From Streptomyces sp. NBC_01754 (GTDB lineage: Bacteria > Actinomycetota > Actinomycetes > Streptomycetales > Streptomycetaceae), in contig NZ_CP109132.1 in assembly GCF_035918015.1 (NCBI RefSeq), forward strand, positions 4,774,001-4,838,000: a stretch of 64,000 nt of DNA, written 5' to 3'. The notes beneath the pieces are model-generated. The model was not told where the DNA came from. It did no database searches and saw only the letters and a list, made by a program, of their open reading frames with translations. Below, piece by piece: positions 15,775 through 24,445 of the stretch (position 1 is the stretch's first letter; each line of letters starts with the position of its first letter). A program made the position numbers and the translations under genes.

Positions 15775-17388
15775 ATGTCGCCCTCGCATCGAGCCACGTC
15801 ACGCCCGCGCGGTGCCCTGGTGGCCGGCGCCGCCGTCACAGCGGCAGCCGCCGTCACCCTCACCGTCGTCTTCTGGCCCGGCGGTTCCGGCCCCGGACCG
15901 CAGAACGGCGCGGCCTCCTCGGGCACCGCCCCCTCACCGTCCCCGACGCGCAGCTATCCGCTCTCCGAGACGCCGCGGACCGTGCCCGCGGTCCGCGAGC
16001 ACACCGCCGCCCGGGGGCCCGGCTGGAAACCCGGGAAGAACAGCACGGTCGTCGCCGCCGACCACGAGCTCGCCGACGAGGCGCAGCTGCTCGCCAAGGA
16101 GCTGAAGATCCGCTACCGGGGCGAGACGGCGGCCCGCGCCGGTGACGTCGAGCTGGCGCTCGGCACCCCGGGCAAGGGCGACGCGGAGTCGTACACCCTG
16201 AAGACCGCCGGTGACCGGGTCACGATCAGCGGGCCCGACCAGGCCGGCGTCTTCTACGGAACCCGCACCCTCGTGCAGTCGCTCGCCTCCGGCAGCACCG
16301 TCCCCGAGGGCGTGGTCCGCGACGCCCCCGACCGGCCGCAACGCGGGCTCAACCTCGACATCGCGCGCAAGTACTACAGCCCCGGCTGGATCGAGGACCG
16401 GCTGCGGGAGATGGCCGACCTCAAGCTCAACCAGCTCGGCCTGCACTTCTCCGACGACCAGGCCTTCCGGATCGAGTCCGACTCGCACCCGGAGGTGGTC
16501 TCCCCGGAGCACCTGACCAAGGCCGAGGTCCGCCGGATACTGAAGCTCGCCGAGAGCCTCCACATCACGGTCGTCGCCGAGATCGACTCACCCGGACACC
16601 TGGGAGCGGTCCTGAAGGCCCACCCGGACCTGCAACTGCGCAACACCCAGGGCACGGCCCGGCAGGGGGCCATCGACATCTCCAAGCCCGAAGCGGCCGA
16701 GATCGTCGACGACCTGCTGCGCGAGTACGCCGAGCTGTTCCCCGGCCAGTGGTTCCACGTCGGCGCCGACGAGTACCAGGCACTCACCGTCAGCGACCCC
16801 GCGGCCTCCTACCCCCAGCTCGCCACGGCGGCCCGTGAGAAGTACGGCGACGGCGCCACCGTCCAGGACCTGACCGAGGGCTGGCTGAACGACCGGGCGG
16901 CCGTCGTGCGCAAGGCGGAGAAGATCCCCAAGGCGTGGAACGACGGTTTCTTCAGCGGCGGCACGGTCACCGCGGAGAAGGACATCGAGGTCGAGTACTG
17001 GACGGGCAAGGAGATCGGCGCCCGGCCGCCGCAGGACTACCTCGCCGAGGGCCGCAAGGTGATCAACCTCAACGACGAGTTCCTCTACTACGTGCTGGGC
17101 GAGCCCAACGAATTCGTCTATCCGACCGGCGAGCGGATCTACGAGCAGTGGACCCCGCTCGTGCTGCGCGGCACCGAACCGGTGCCCGAGCGCTACTCGA
17201 AGCAGATCCTGGGCGGCCGGTTCGCGATCTGGGGCGACTTCCCCAACGCGCAGACCGAGGCGCAGGTGGCGGACGGCATCCGGATGCCGCTCAACGCGGT
17301 CTCCCAGAAGCTGTGGGATCCGCGGAAACCGGAGCTGAGCTGGGCGCAGTTCCAGAAGCTCGCCGACCAGGTCGACCTGCGGAACTGA
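15775..17388 (+). CDS. GH20 beta-N-acetylhexosaminidase, secreted/anchored
   Basis: 537 residues. An N-terminal hydrophobic segment (residues about 12-35) is followed by a Ser/Pro-rich linker, suggesting export with membrane anchoring. The GH20 N-terminal domain spans about 75-185, and the catalytic barrel begins at RGLNLDIARKYYSPGWI. The catalytic pair Asp332-Glu333 sits in FHVGADEYQAL; the preceding Asp binds the acetamido group that acts as nucleophile. It removes terminal GlcNAc/GalNAc, for example from chitin oligomers or wall fragments. Start ATG 15775 with GGAGG at good spacing. Confidence 0.93.
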   Translation: MSPSHRATSRPRGALVAGAAVTAAAAVTLTVVFWPGGSGPGPQNGAASSGTAPSPSPTRSYPLSETPRTVPAVREHTAARGPGWKPGKNSTVVAADHELADEAQLLAKELKIRYRGETAARAGDVELALGTPGKGDAESYTLKTAGDRVTISGPDQAGVFYGTRTLVQSLASGSTVPEGVVRDAPDRPQRGLNLDIARKYYSPGWIEDRLREMADLKLNQLGLHFSDDQAFRIESDSHPEVVSPEHLTKAEVRRILKLAESLHITVVAEIDSPGHLGAVLKAHPDLQLRNTQGTARQGAIDISKPEAAEIVDDLLREYAELFPGQWFHVGADEYQALTVSDPAASYPQLATAAREKYGDGATVQDLTEGWLNDRAAVVRKAEKIPKAWNDGFFSGGTVTAEKDIEVEYWTGKEIGARPPQDYLAEGRKVINLNDEFLYYVLGEPNEFVYPTGERIYEQWTPLVLRGTEPVPERYSKQILGGRFAIWGDFPNAQTEAQVADGIRMPLNAVSQKLWDPRKPELSWAQFQKLADQVDLRN

Positions 17389-17552
17389 GCCCGCCCGTCC
17401 GGCCGCCCGCCCGGCCACGGTCCGGTCCGACGGACACGACCGTCACCCCGGGCCGGGTCCGGCTCGCCGCGCGCCCCGGGGAGCCCGGGGAGGGGGCGAG
17501 CGGCTCGCGTGCGGGCTCCGGCCGCCGGTCGTCCCGGTGGCTCCCCGATGAC

Positions 17553-17576
17553 CGCCCCGGGTGTCGTCCCGGGGCG
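17553..17576 (+). terminator. Tail-less GC hairpin
   Basis: CGCCCCGGG-TGTCGT-CCCGGGGCG, a perfect 9-bp stem with a 6-base loop, 165 bases after the GH20 stop. No T-tract follows. Confidence 0.5.
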
Positions 17577-17737
17577 TCGTCCCCTGCGCGCTCGGCGTCC
17601 CCGCGGCCGGTTCCGTGCCGGTCCGACCGACCGGCTGTTTTCAGCCGTGAACGTCCCGGTGCCCTTCCTGCGCATCAGGGACCGGAACGTGGATGACCAG
17701 GGCTGATGTGATCGGCCGTATCGCCACAGTGACGCTT

Positions 17738-17755
17738 CTGCGCCATTCGGCGCAG
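17738..17755. promoter_or_regulatory. 7-bp inverted repeat upstream of gene 17804
   Basis: CTGCGCC-ATTC-GGCGCAG, centred about 58 bases before the start codon. It could be an operator or an mRNA leader hairpin. Confidence 0.35.
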
Positions 17756-17803
17756 TACGCGGTAAGGGGGCCGAGCGTTCCGAGCACCGAGGGGGAGACG
17801 TCG

Positions 17804-18382
17804 ATGAGCCTGTGGGAGCTGATCACCCGCGCCGACGAGCGGGGCCTGGCGGCGAGCGGGCTCGCCTGCCTGGAACGCTGCCTGCCGCCGTCGGACGACA
17901 CCGACGGCCCGGAACCGCTGCGCCCGCTCTGGGCGAGCTGCGGGACGGGACGGGACTGGGGCGTCCGGCTCGCGGCGGCGGACGAGGCCCTGGGGCGCGT
18001 GGCCCCGCCGGACGCGGGGGCCCGTACGGCCGAACGGATCCGGGCGGTGGTCCGGGCGGCGCCTCGGGAGTTCGAGGAGGCGCCGCTGCGCACCTGGGCC
18101 GACGCCTGCTCGCTGCTCGCGCTGGACGTCCACCGGGAGTTCGACCCTCCGGTCCCGGACGGCGGGGAGCTGCTGGAGCGGTGCCGCTCGGGCGAGGAGG
18201 CGGGCGCCGGCCCGCTCGTCAGGGGCGAACTCCGCCGCCAGATCGCCATCCTGGAGCTTCTCGCGGAGACCACGGGGACGGCCGGGGGCGGAGCCGCCCT
18301 GCGCCGTGCGCTCGACCTGTCGACGGAAGGGCAGCGGGTGCTGCGTGCCGTCTTGTCACGCCGGGCGCGTGGCCGGGCCTGA
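17804..18382 (+). CDS. Hypothetical helical protein
   Basis: 192 residues from ATG 17804, which has GAGGGGGAG just upstream; an in-frame codon at 17693 has no ribosome site. Leu/Ala/Arg-rich, predicted mostly helical, with no membrane segment or motif I recognise (WELITRADERGLAASGL; RTWADACSLLALDVHREF). It stands alone. Function unknown. Confidence 0.75.
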   Translation: MSLWELITRADERGLAASGLACLERCLPPSDDTDGPEPLRPLWASCGTGRDWGVRLAAADEALGRVAPPDAGARTAERIRAVVRAAPREFEEAPLRTWADACSLLALDVHREFDPPVPDGGELLERCRSGEEAGAGPLVRGELRRQIAILELLAETTGTAGGGAALRRALDLSTEGQRVLRAVLSRRARGRA

Positions 18383-18601
18383 TCACCCCTGAAGGCCGGG
18401 CGGTTCTTCGCCCACGTCGTCTCCGTCGTGCCGGGCCTCGCGGACCGGGAAGGACGCCGGGTTCAGAGATGACCGCGACGTGTGCCTCCACGAGGCGGCC
18501 GGTCGTGCGCTGCACGGTTTCGGACGATCGGAATCCGATGAACGCACGCTGTCACCGGATGGTGTGCGACACGAATCGGTGGCCGGGTGTGCCGGGGTGG
18601 G

Positions 18602-19233
18602 TCATCTGCCGAGGACCTCGAACGCGGTGTCGATGTCCTTGACGAAATTCCGCCAGGACGGGAGGCAGGTGACCGGACCCTCCGGATCCAGGAGTTCCAG
18701 CATGCGTAGCCGGTGCTGCGAGAAACGCTTCTGGAACTGGGTGAGGCGGCGCCCCTTGTATTCGCTCGCCCGCGCGAGTGAGTCTTTGAGGAGCTGTTTC
18801 GGATCGGCGATCTTTTCCGCCGCAACGCCCTTGGGGAGATCGAGGTCGACGCGGCCGCGAGGGTTTTCGGCGACTTGGCGCAGACACACTTCGTCCAGGA
18901 GAAGCCACGCTTCCAGCATGCGGACGGGCACAACGGTGACGTGCCGAAGTCCGGGCCACTCGGCGTCCACCGCTGCCCCGATCTCGTCTCTGCGGTCCTG
19001 AGCAGGACCTCGGTCGGCGTCCCGTTGCACTACCACCAAGTCGTAGCTCCCTCCGAGTGCGCGGGCGGCCCGAAGTTTGTCCGGTACGGAGTGCCCGGTC
19101 GGCAGCCGGAGCAGACCGAAGTCGGGGACGGTGACCGAGGTGTCGAGTCCCTTACGACGGCAATGGATTCGATGTGCGGGACGAGGCCGTTGTCACTGCT
19201 GCCCTCGCCGATGAACAGGACACGAGCGGTCAT
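18602..19233 (-). pseudogene. TOPRIM-like partner of an OLD-type ATPase, frameshifted
   Basis: The start ATG 19233 overlaps the ATPase stop (ATGA). The first frame reads TARVLFIGEGSSDNGLVPHI, the Glu-containing first strand of a TOPRIM-like fold, up to about 19160. The continuation RRKGLDTSVTVPDFGLLRLP, then YDLVVVQRDADRGP with the expected Asp-x-Asp, is in another frame ending at 18602. Adding one C to the run at 19159-19160 (minus-strand GCC) restores a 210-residue protein of the DUF4276-like kind. A real mutation or a sequencing error in a short homopolymer are both possible. Such proteins are candidate nucleases triggered by the ATPase. Confidence 0.8.
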
Positions 19234-20648
19234 GCGGCGTCCCCGCTCAGTGTGAGCTGCGCTCCTACGGGTGTGGTGAGGTAGGGCAGGATGTCGGCCT
19301 TCGTCACGAAGGCGCCACTCGTTCCCTTGGTGGCCCGCCAGGTACCGGCGAGTGGACGCAGGCGCAGTGCGCGGTTCAGGGTGCCGTTCTCGCTTCTGTG
19401 GATAGCGGTGTCGGCGAACAGAAGGTCATCGTTTCCGACGAGTTGTACGACCCCGGGTGAGTGCGTATTGATCAGCACCTGCCGGAACGGGTTGTCCGTG
19501 CCGGGTTCCTCCGACGCGTCCACGGCAAGGTCCTGCACCAGGTCGACCATGGCGTTGAGGTCCGCGGGATGGATGCCGTTTTCGGGCTCTTCCATGCAGA
19601 TCAGTCCACGCACGGAGGAGTCTTCGAGTAGAACGCAGAGGGCCAGGAAGCGCAGCGTGCCTTCGGAGAGGCTGCGGGCGGGCAGCGTCATGCCGGCCAC
19701 CTCGTGCACATTGACCGTGAGGAGTTGTCGGACCTCGTCCTGATCGACATCCAGATCCCGGATATGGATACCGGTCAGGTCCGAGAGGCGTCCCGCGACC
19801 CTGGCGTACACCTGGCTGGGATCCACGCCCGGAGTGTCGTGGGCGACGCGGAAGAGCGTTGCCGGTAGGTGGGAGCCGTCGGCGCCCATCATGTGCGGGT
19901 CCACGTATCGGTCGGACCTGCGCAGAGCCGATGGTTCCAGGGCGAGCCGCCGCCAGGACTGCATCTCACGGCGCGCCGCGAGGATGGTCGGGTCGTCACT
20001 GCTGGTGATGGTGGAGACGACTGTCGCCGGCGCCCGGGATGCCGCAGCGGGCTTGGGCTGGCCCCGGCTGCCACCGTCCTGGTGGATTCTGACGATCGAC
20101 TCGTCGGCTTCGGTGGTCGTCGAGATGAACGGCGCGCCGCTGCGGTGGCCCTGGACGACGGTGTCACGAAAGTGCTTCGCACTGTGAGGGAAGCGGAGGT
20201 GCTGCGGGGCCCTGCCCTTGGTGATGTGGGCCAGCGTCTCGTGGAGCAGGGTCAGGCGCCCGAAGCGGTCCAGTCCGGACGGCTCCTGGTAGCCGACTTC
20301 CAGTTCGTACCGCAGAAAAGTGCTGCTGGCCTTCGCGGCCCGGCCGAAGTCGTCCTGCGTGTGGAGCGGAACAATCATCTCGGCGGCGAACCGCATCCGG
20401 TGGCCGCCAGGCTCGAAGCCCTTCCAGAAGAGGTCACGCGGGTCACCCTGCCGTTCGCCGTGTACACCCCGGACCTCCTGGGCCGCCTCCATCATCGACT
20501 GGTCGGCGAGGAGGGAGAGGAACTGGATGGCGTCGAAAACGTTCGACTTGCCGGTGCCGTTCTCCCCCGCGATACAGGTGAAGGGACCGAAGTCGACGGA
20601 CAGGTCCAGGAGGTTCTTGAACCCGTGGACTTCGATGCGCGTCAGCAT
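19230..20648 (-). CDS. OLD/RecF-like AAA ATPase, probable defence component
   Basis: 472 residues. Begins IEVHGFKNLLDLSVDFGPF, the usual start of AAA_15/AAA_21 proteins. Walker A is GENGTGKSN (about 28-36); an ABC-type signature LSEGTLRFLAL, Walker B ICMEEPENGIHP and switch His INTHSPGVV follow, split by a long insert. These SMC-like ATPases act as sensors in two-gene anti-phage modules with a nuclease partner. ATG 20648 has GGAGG six bases upstream. The downstream partner overlaps by four bases (ATGA) but is frameshifted. The pair sits between core genes, as a small accessory insertion would. Confidence 0.88.
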   Translation of the reverse strand: MLTRIEVHGFKNLLDLSVDFGPFTCIAGENGTGKSNVFDAIQFLSLLADQSMMEAAQEVRGVHGERQGDPRDLFWKGFEPGGHRMRFAAEMIVPLHTQDDFGRAAKASSTFLRYELEVGYQEPSGLDRFGRLTLLHETLAHITKGRAPQHLRFPHSAKHFRDTVVQGHRSGAPFISTTTEADESIVRIHQDGGSRGQPKPAAASRAPATVVSTITSSDDPTILAARREMQSWRRLALEPSALRRSDRYVDPHMMGADGSHLPATLFRVAHDTPGVDPSQVYARVAGRLSDLTGIHIRDLDVDQDEVRQLLTVNVHEVAGMTLPARSLSEGTLRFLALCVLLEDSSVRGLICMEEPENGIHPADLNAMVDLVQDLAVDASEEPGTDNPFRQVLINTHSPGVVQLVGNDDLLFADTAIHRSENGTLNRALRLRPLAGTWRATKGTSGAFVTKADILPYLTTPVGAQLTLSGDAA

Positions 20649-21188
20649 GCGGCCTCCGGAAGTTCGTCGAGCGGTTTCAGCAAGCCTACGGATGGGGGGT
20701 GTCATCCCGCGTACGCGTCGGCAGTCTCTTCCCGGAGCTCGGCCACTGCCTGGCTGCCCTGCGTCTCGGCCCGCCGCTCGCGACGGCTCAGTACGGAAAG
20801 TGCCGAATGGAAGGCGCGCAAGCCCATATCGGGGGCGGCGCGGCGCATCGACCGGGGAAGGACCGGGTGAACACCCGGATGTATCGGTCGCGCGGAGGTT
20901 CCGTGTTCAGGAACGCGCCTGGTCGATCGGTGAAATGGGACGACGACCGGGGCCGCCACCCCCCACAGGAGAGGCCCCGGCCGTCTTCCACGAGGCCGCG
21001 CCGCGACCCCGTACTCATCTCAGCGCCGCAGGTGCGTTTTCTGTCACACCGCCCGGTGCCAGGAGACAGTTGCGGGTTGTACAAGTCATGGACGAGGCGC
21101 GGTCCGACCACGTAGCGTGCTGAGTCACGCAGAGTGGCGTGGCAGTGATGACCAGCTGCGATACGGATCAGCAGGGCGGGTTGAGGGA
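20649..21188. other. Intergenic region between the ATPase and sigma factor genes
   Basis: 540 bases, less GC-rich in places. Open frames here show no coding character. It should contain divergent promoters; TTGTAC at 21077-21082 and TAGCGT at 21113-21118 are too far apart to be one promoter. Confidence 0.45.
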
Positions 21189-21872
21189 GTGCTGGGGGAC
21201 GACGCGGAGCTGACCGCCGCGGTGCTCGCGGCGCAGGACGGGGACGAGGACGCCTTCCGTACTGTGTACCGCGCCGTGCAGCCACGGTTGTTGGGCTACA
21301 TACGGACACTGGTGGGCGAACCCGACGCCGAGGACGTGGCCTCCGAGGCGTGGCTTCAGATAGCGCGTGACCTGAGCCGGTTCAGCGGCGACGCCGACCG
21401 GTTCCGGGGCTGGGCCGCCCGGATCGCGCGCAACCGCTCGCTCGACCACATACGGATGCGGGGCAGGCGTCCCGCGGTCGGGGGCGACGACAGTGAGCTG
21501 ACCGGCCGGCCGGCCGAGTCCGATACGGCGGGCGAGGCGCTGGAGGCGCTGGCCACGGGCCGTACCCTGGACCTCATCGCCCAACTCCCGCAGGACCAGG
21601 CGGAAGCCGTCGTGCTGCGCGTGGTCGTCGGGCTCGACGCGAAGAGTGCGGCCCGCACCCTGGGCAAGCGCCCCGGTGCGGTCCGTACGGCCGCGCACCG
21701 CGGGCTGAAGCGGCTGGCGGAGATGGTGGGTACGGACAGCTGCCCGGACGAAGAGGTTCCGGCGGGTGGCGGGGGACTGGACGCCGTACCCGCGCAGCGC
21801 CTCGCGCGCGGGGGTGCGGGGGCACCCGCCGGAGTGACGCATGCGTGTGCGTGGACGCAGAAGGACATGTGA
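21189..21872 (+). CDS. ECF-type RNA polymerase sigma factor
   Basis: 227 residues from GTG 21189 (alternative GTG 21117). The sigma-2 region spans about 15-85 (FRTVYRAVQPRLLGYIRTL, AEDVASEAWLQI, WAARIARNRSLDHIR). Sigma-4 spans about 130-185 (LPQDQAEAVVLRVVVGLDAK, RPGAVRTAAHRGLKRLAE). The tail beyond is Gly/Pro-rich. It overlaps the next gene by TGATG, so the membrane protein downstream is its likely anti-sigma partner. Confidence 0.88.
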   Translation: MLGDDAELTAAVLAAQDGDEDAFRTVYRAVQPRLLGYIRTLVGEPDAEDVASEAWLQIARDLSRFSGDADRFRGWAARIARNRSLDHIRMRGRRPAVGGDDSELTGRPAESDTAGEALEALATGRTLDLIAQLPQDQAEAVVLRVVVGLDAKSAARTLGKRPGAVRTAAHRGLKRLAEMVGTDSCPDEEVPAGGGGLDAVPAQRLARGGAGAPAGVTHACAWTQKDM

Positions 21873-23083
21873 TGGCCGACGAGCAGGACGAGTGGCTTGA
21901 CGCGGAGGCGGCTGAGGCATTGCTCCGGGGCGAATGGGCCGGACCCGGCGGCCCTCACGACCTGACCGGCGCCCGGCAGCTGGACGCCGCGCTGCGCGCG
22001 GTGCGCACCCCCCGCCCGTCAGCCGGTGAACTGCCCGGCGAAGACGCCCTGCTGGCGGCGTTCGGGGAGGCGGCCGGGGCGGCCAGGAGACGGGACGGGG
22101 CGACCCGGGCCACCGGGCCCGCCGGCCGGCCGGACACCCTGCGCACCGTACGGATCGACCCGACGCGCCCTGCGGCCTCCTCCTCCCGGCGCCTCCGCTG
22201 GTCGCGCCCCGTGCGGTACGGCCTGGCCGTCTCGCTCGCCGGGTGCGCGCTCGGCGGGGTGGCGGCCGCGGGGGGTACGGGCATCCTGCCCGTACCGTTC
22301 GGCGACTCCGTCTCCCCCGTCCCGGCCTCCTCCGTCTCGGCGGCGGCCTCACCGAGGGAGCTGGGTGCCGAGGCCCCCGACGCGGATCCGTCGGCCCGGC
22401 CGTCGGGCTCGGCCGGCGAGGTCGGCCGGTCCGCCGAACCGGAGGGCCCCGACGCGGGGGCCCGCGAGGACGGGGGCACGGATGCCGAGGGCGATCCCCC
22501 GGACGACGGCGGCGACCGGAGCGAGGGCGGTACGGTCCCGGGACCCGGCACGCCGCACGCGACGGACGGCCCGGACGGGCGGGGCGGCACGGACGGCTCC
22601 GCCGGTGCCACGGATCCCTCCTCCCAGGGCTCCGGCGACCCCTCGGCCCGGGGGCACAAGAAGTCGCTCCGGGTCTGCCGGGACTACCGCGACGACTCCC
22701 TGAGCGGTGAGGACCGGCGCCGGCTCGTCGAACTCGCCCGCGGTGAGCGGAACGTGGAGCGCTTCTGCGACCGCCTCCTGGACCGCCCCGGCGGGGGCAG
22801 GGGCGATACGGGCCCGGGGAGCGGCCCGGGCGAGGACGGTGGCCGGCCCGGCAGCGGGGACGGTGGCGGGGACGCGGACACGGAGAGGGGTACGGGGGGC
22901 GGCGACGGGCCTCGTCCCTCGTCCGTCTCCCGGACCGTGGGCCCGGCCAGAGGTCCGGCCGGGAGCCCGGGAGGGCCCGTGACCGGAGGTCCGGCCGGGG
23001 GCCCGGCCGGGCGTCCGGCTGCGGAGCCCGAGATGCCTCCCGCCGCGCCCACGCGCTCGGCTCCTGCGGTGTCAACGCTCTGA
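21872..23083 (+). CDS. Putative membrane anti-sigma partner, disordered extracellular part
   Basis: 403 residues. A cytoplasmic N-terminal ~110 residues (DEWLDAEAAEALLRGEW) is followed by one transmembrane helix (YGLAVSLAGCALGGVAAAGG) and a very long Gly/Pro/Asp/Ser-rich outer region. Within that lies a small folded segment with two Cys (LRVCRDYRDDSLSGEDRRRL ... FCDRLLD). The layout fits a transmembrane anti-sigma factor for the sigma encoded immediately upstream, although no zinc-binding HxxxCxxC motif is seen. The extreme low complexity means the C-terminal third may be sensitive to assembly errors. Confidence 0.75.
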   Translation: MADEQDEWLDAEAAEALLRGEWAGPGGPHDLTGARQLDAALRAVRTPRPSAGELPGEDALLAAFGEAAGAARRRDGATRATGPAGRPDTLRTVRIDPTRPAASSSRRLRWSRPVRYGLAVSLAGCALGGVAAAGGTGILPVPFGDSVSPVPASSVSAAASPRELGAEAPDADPSARPSGSAGEVGRSAEPEGPDAGAREDGGTDAEGDPPDDGGDRSEGGTVPGPGTPHATDGPDGRGGTDGSAGATDPSSQGSGDPSARGHKKSLRVCRDYRDDSLSGEDRRRLVELARGERNVERFCDRLLDRPGGGRGDTGPGSGPGEDGGRPGSGDGGGDADTERGTGGGDGPRPSSVSRTVGPARGPAGSPGGPVTGGPAGGPAGRPAAEPEMPPAAPTRSAPAVSTL

Positions 23084-23270
23084 GCTGCTGTCATGTCTGC
23101 TCGGACTGACAGGTGTAACGTTTTTCGGCGCCCCGGCGCAGTACAGAGTGCCGACTGGTCATCGGCCGCGCGACGAGCCGGGGTTCCCCCCGTACCTTCG
23201 GCTCAGCGCACACGGCGCGGGCGGGACACGTTCCCCCGGTCCCGTCCGCGCCTCCATTCCCTCGCTCGGC

Positions 23271-24221
23271 CTAGTGGTACACGACGACCTTGTCGCCGTT
23301 CTTCACCTGGGCGTAGAGCGAGGCGATCTTCGCCTCGTCGCGGACGTTGACACAGCCGTGCGAGGCGCCGCTGTAGCCGCGGGCCGCGAAGTCCGAGGAG
23401 TAGTGCACCGCCTGGCCGCCGCTGAAGAACATGGCGTACGGCATGGGCGAGTCGTAGAGCGTCGAGACGTGGTGGCGGGACTTCCAGTACACCGCGAAGG
23501 TGCCCTCACGGGTGGGCGTGTACTGCGAACCGAAGCGGACGTCCATCGAGGAGACGACCCGGCCGTCGATCATCCACGCCAGGGTGCGGCTGTTCTTGCT
23601 GATGCACAGCACCCGGCCCGTCATGCAGCGCGGGTCCGGCTTCGCCACCTCCCGCTCGGTCGGCGGCCGCAGCTCCGCGGCCGTCGGCTCGCGGGTCATC
23701 CCCAGGAGCCGCTCCCAGGTCACGGCGTCCGTCCTGCCCGTGCCGGACAGTCCGCGTTTGGCCTGGAAGGACCGTACGGACGCCTCCGTGGTGGTGCCGT
23801 AGTACCCGGTGGGGCTGCGGTCGAAGTGGCCGATCTGGCGCAGTCTGGCCTGGAGTTCGCGCACCCGGTCGCTGTCGTCGCCGGTCTTCATCAGCGTCTC
23901 GGGCTCCGGCGGGGGCGGCGCGTCCGGCGACCGGCCGTCCGGCGCGGCGGACGCGGACGCGGAGGGGGAGGCCGTGGACGGGGACGGAGACGGGGAGGCG
24001 GACCGCGACGGCGACGCGCTCGTGGGGCCGCCGCCCGGCTTCGCGTCGTCGGTGGGGTGTGCCGAGTCGGTCGCCGGGGACATGGGGGCCGGGGTACCCG
24101 CCGCCCCGGCGGGCTCCACCCGGCAGCCCGCCGTCAGCGTGCCGAGGGCGAGCAGGCAGACCGCCGCGGTCGCCGTGGCGCGTGTCCGGCCGCCTCTGCC
24201 GCTCGTACGCGTCGGTCCCAT
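23271..24221 (-). CDS. L,D-transpeptidase lipoprotein with peptidoglycan-binding domain
   Basis: 316 residues. The signal ends in the lipobox LTAGC (Cys33), then a Ser/Pro/Ala-rich linker to about 110. A peptidoglycan-binding domain follows (DRVRELQARLRQIGHFD ... TWERLLGM), then a YkuD catalytic domain with SHGCVNV, catalytic Cys290. It makes 3-3 crosslinks in peptidoglycan or attaches proteins. ATG 24221 is chosen for the signal peptide and an upstream AGGGGGC; the frame is open further upstream. Divergent from the mutase gene. Confidence 0.9.
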   Translation of the reverse strand: MGPTRTSGRGGRTRATATAAVCLLALGTLTAGCRVEPAGAAGTPAPMSPATDSAHPTDDAKPGGGPTSASPSRSASPSPSPSTASPSASASAAPDGRSPDAPPPPEPETLMKTGDDSDRVRELQARLRQIGHFDRSPTGYYGTTTEASVRSFQAKRGLSGTGRTDAVTWERLLGMTREPTAAELRPPTEREVAKPDPRCMTGRVLCISKNSRTLAWMIDGRVVSSMDVRFGSQYTPTREGTFAVYWKSRHHVSTLYDSPMPYAMFFSGGQAVHYSSDFAARGYSGASHGCVNVRDEAKIASLYAQVKNGDKVVVYH

Positions 24222-24445
24222 TCTCCGGCCCCCTGGTTCGGCTGTTTCACCCCGCTGTCCCATGGGACGGGATTCCCACCCTCCCCGGTTGCCCAATCCT
24301 CCGCGCGATGTGTGTTCTCGGGGCGGTCGTGGTGGTTCATGCTGTGAGGAAGGTCCCAGCGCACGGCCCTTCCCGGTGGGGCGGCCGCCGCTAGAGTCCG
24401 TCGCAAGGTTGTTACCGCGTAGTAGTGGAACGGGAGGCACAGCAC

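Larger units (their letters stand above)
17389..17803. other. Intergenic region with two hairpins
   Basis: 415 bases. Contains a strong hairpin (17553-17576) and a second inverted repeat (17738-17755) near the next gene. No believable gene seen. Confidence 0.5.

Noticed and set aside
20699..21115. Plus-strand frame between the ATPase and the sigma factor as a gene
   Set aside because: No ribosome site, no domain, and poor codon pattern; treated as intergenic.
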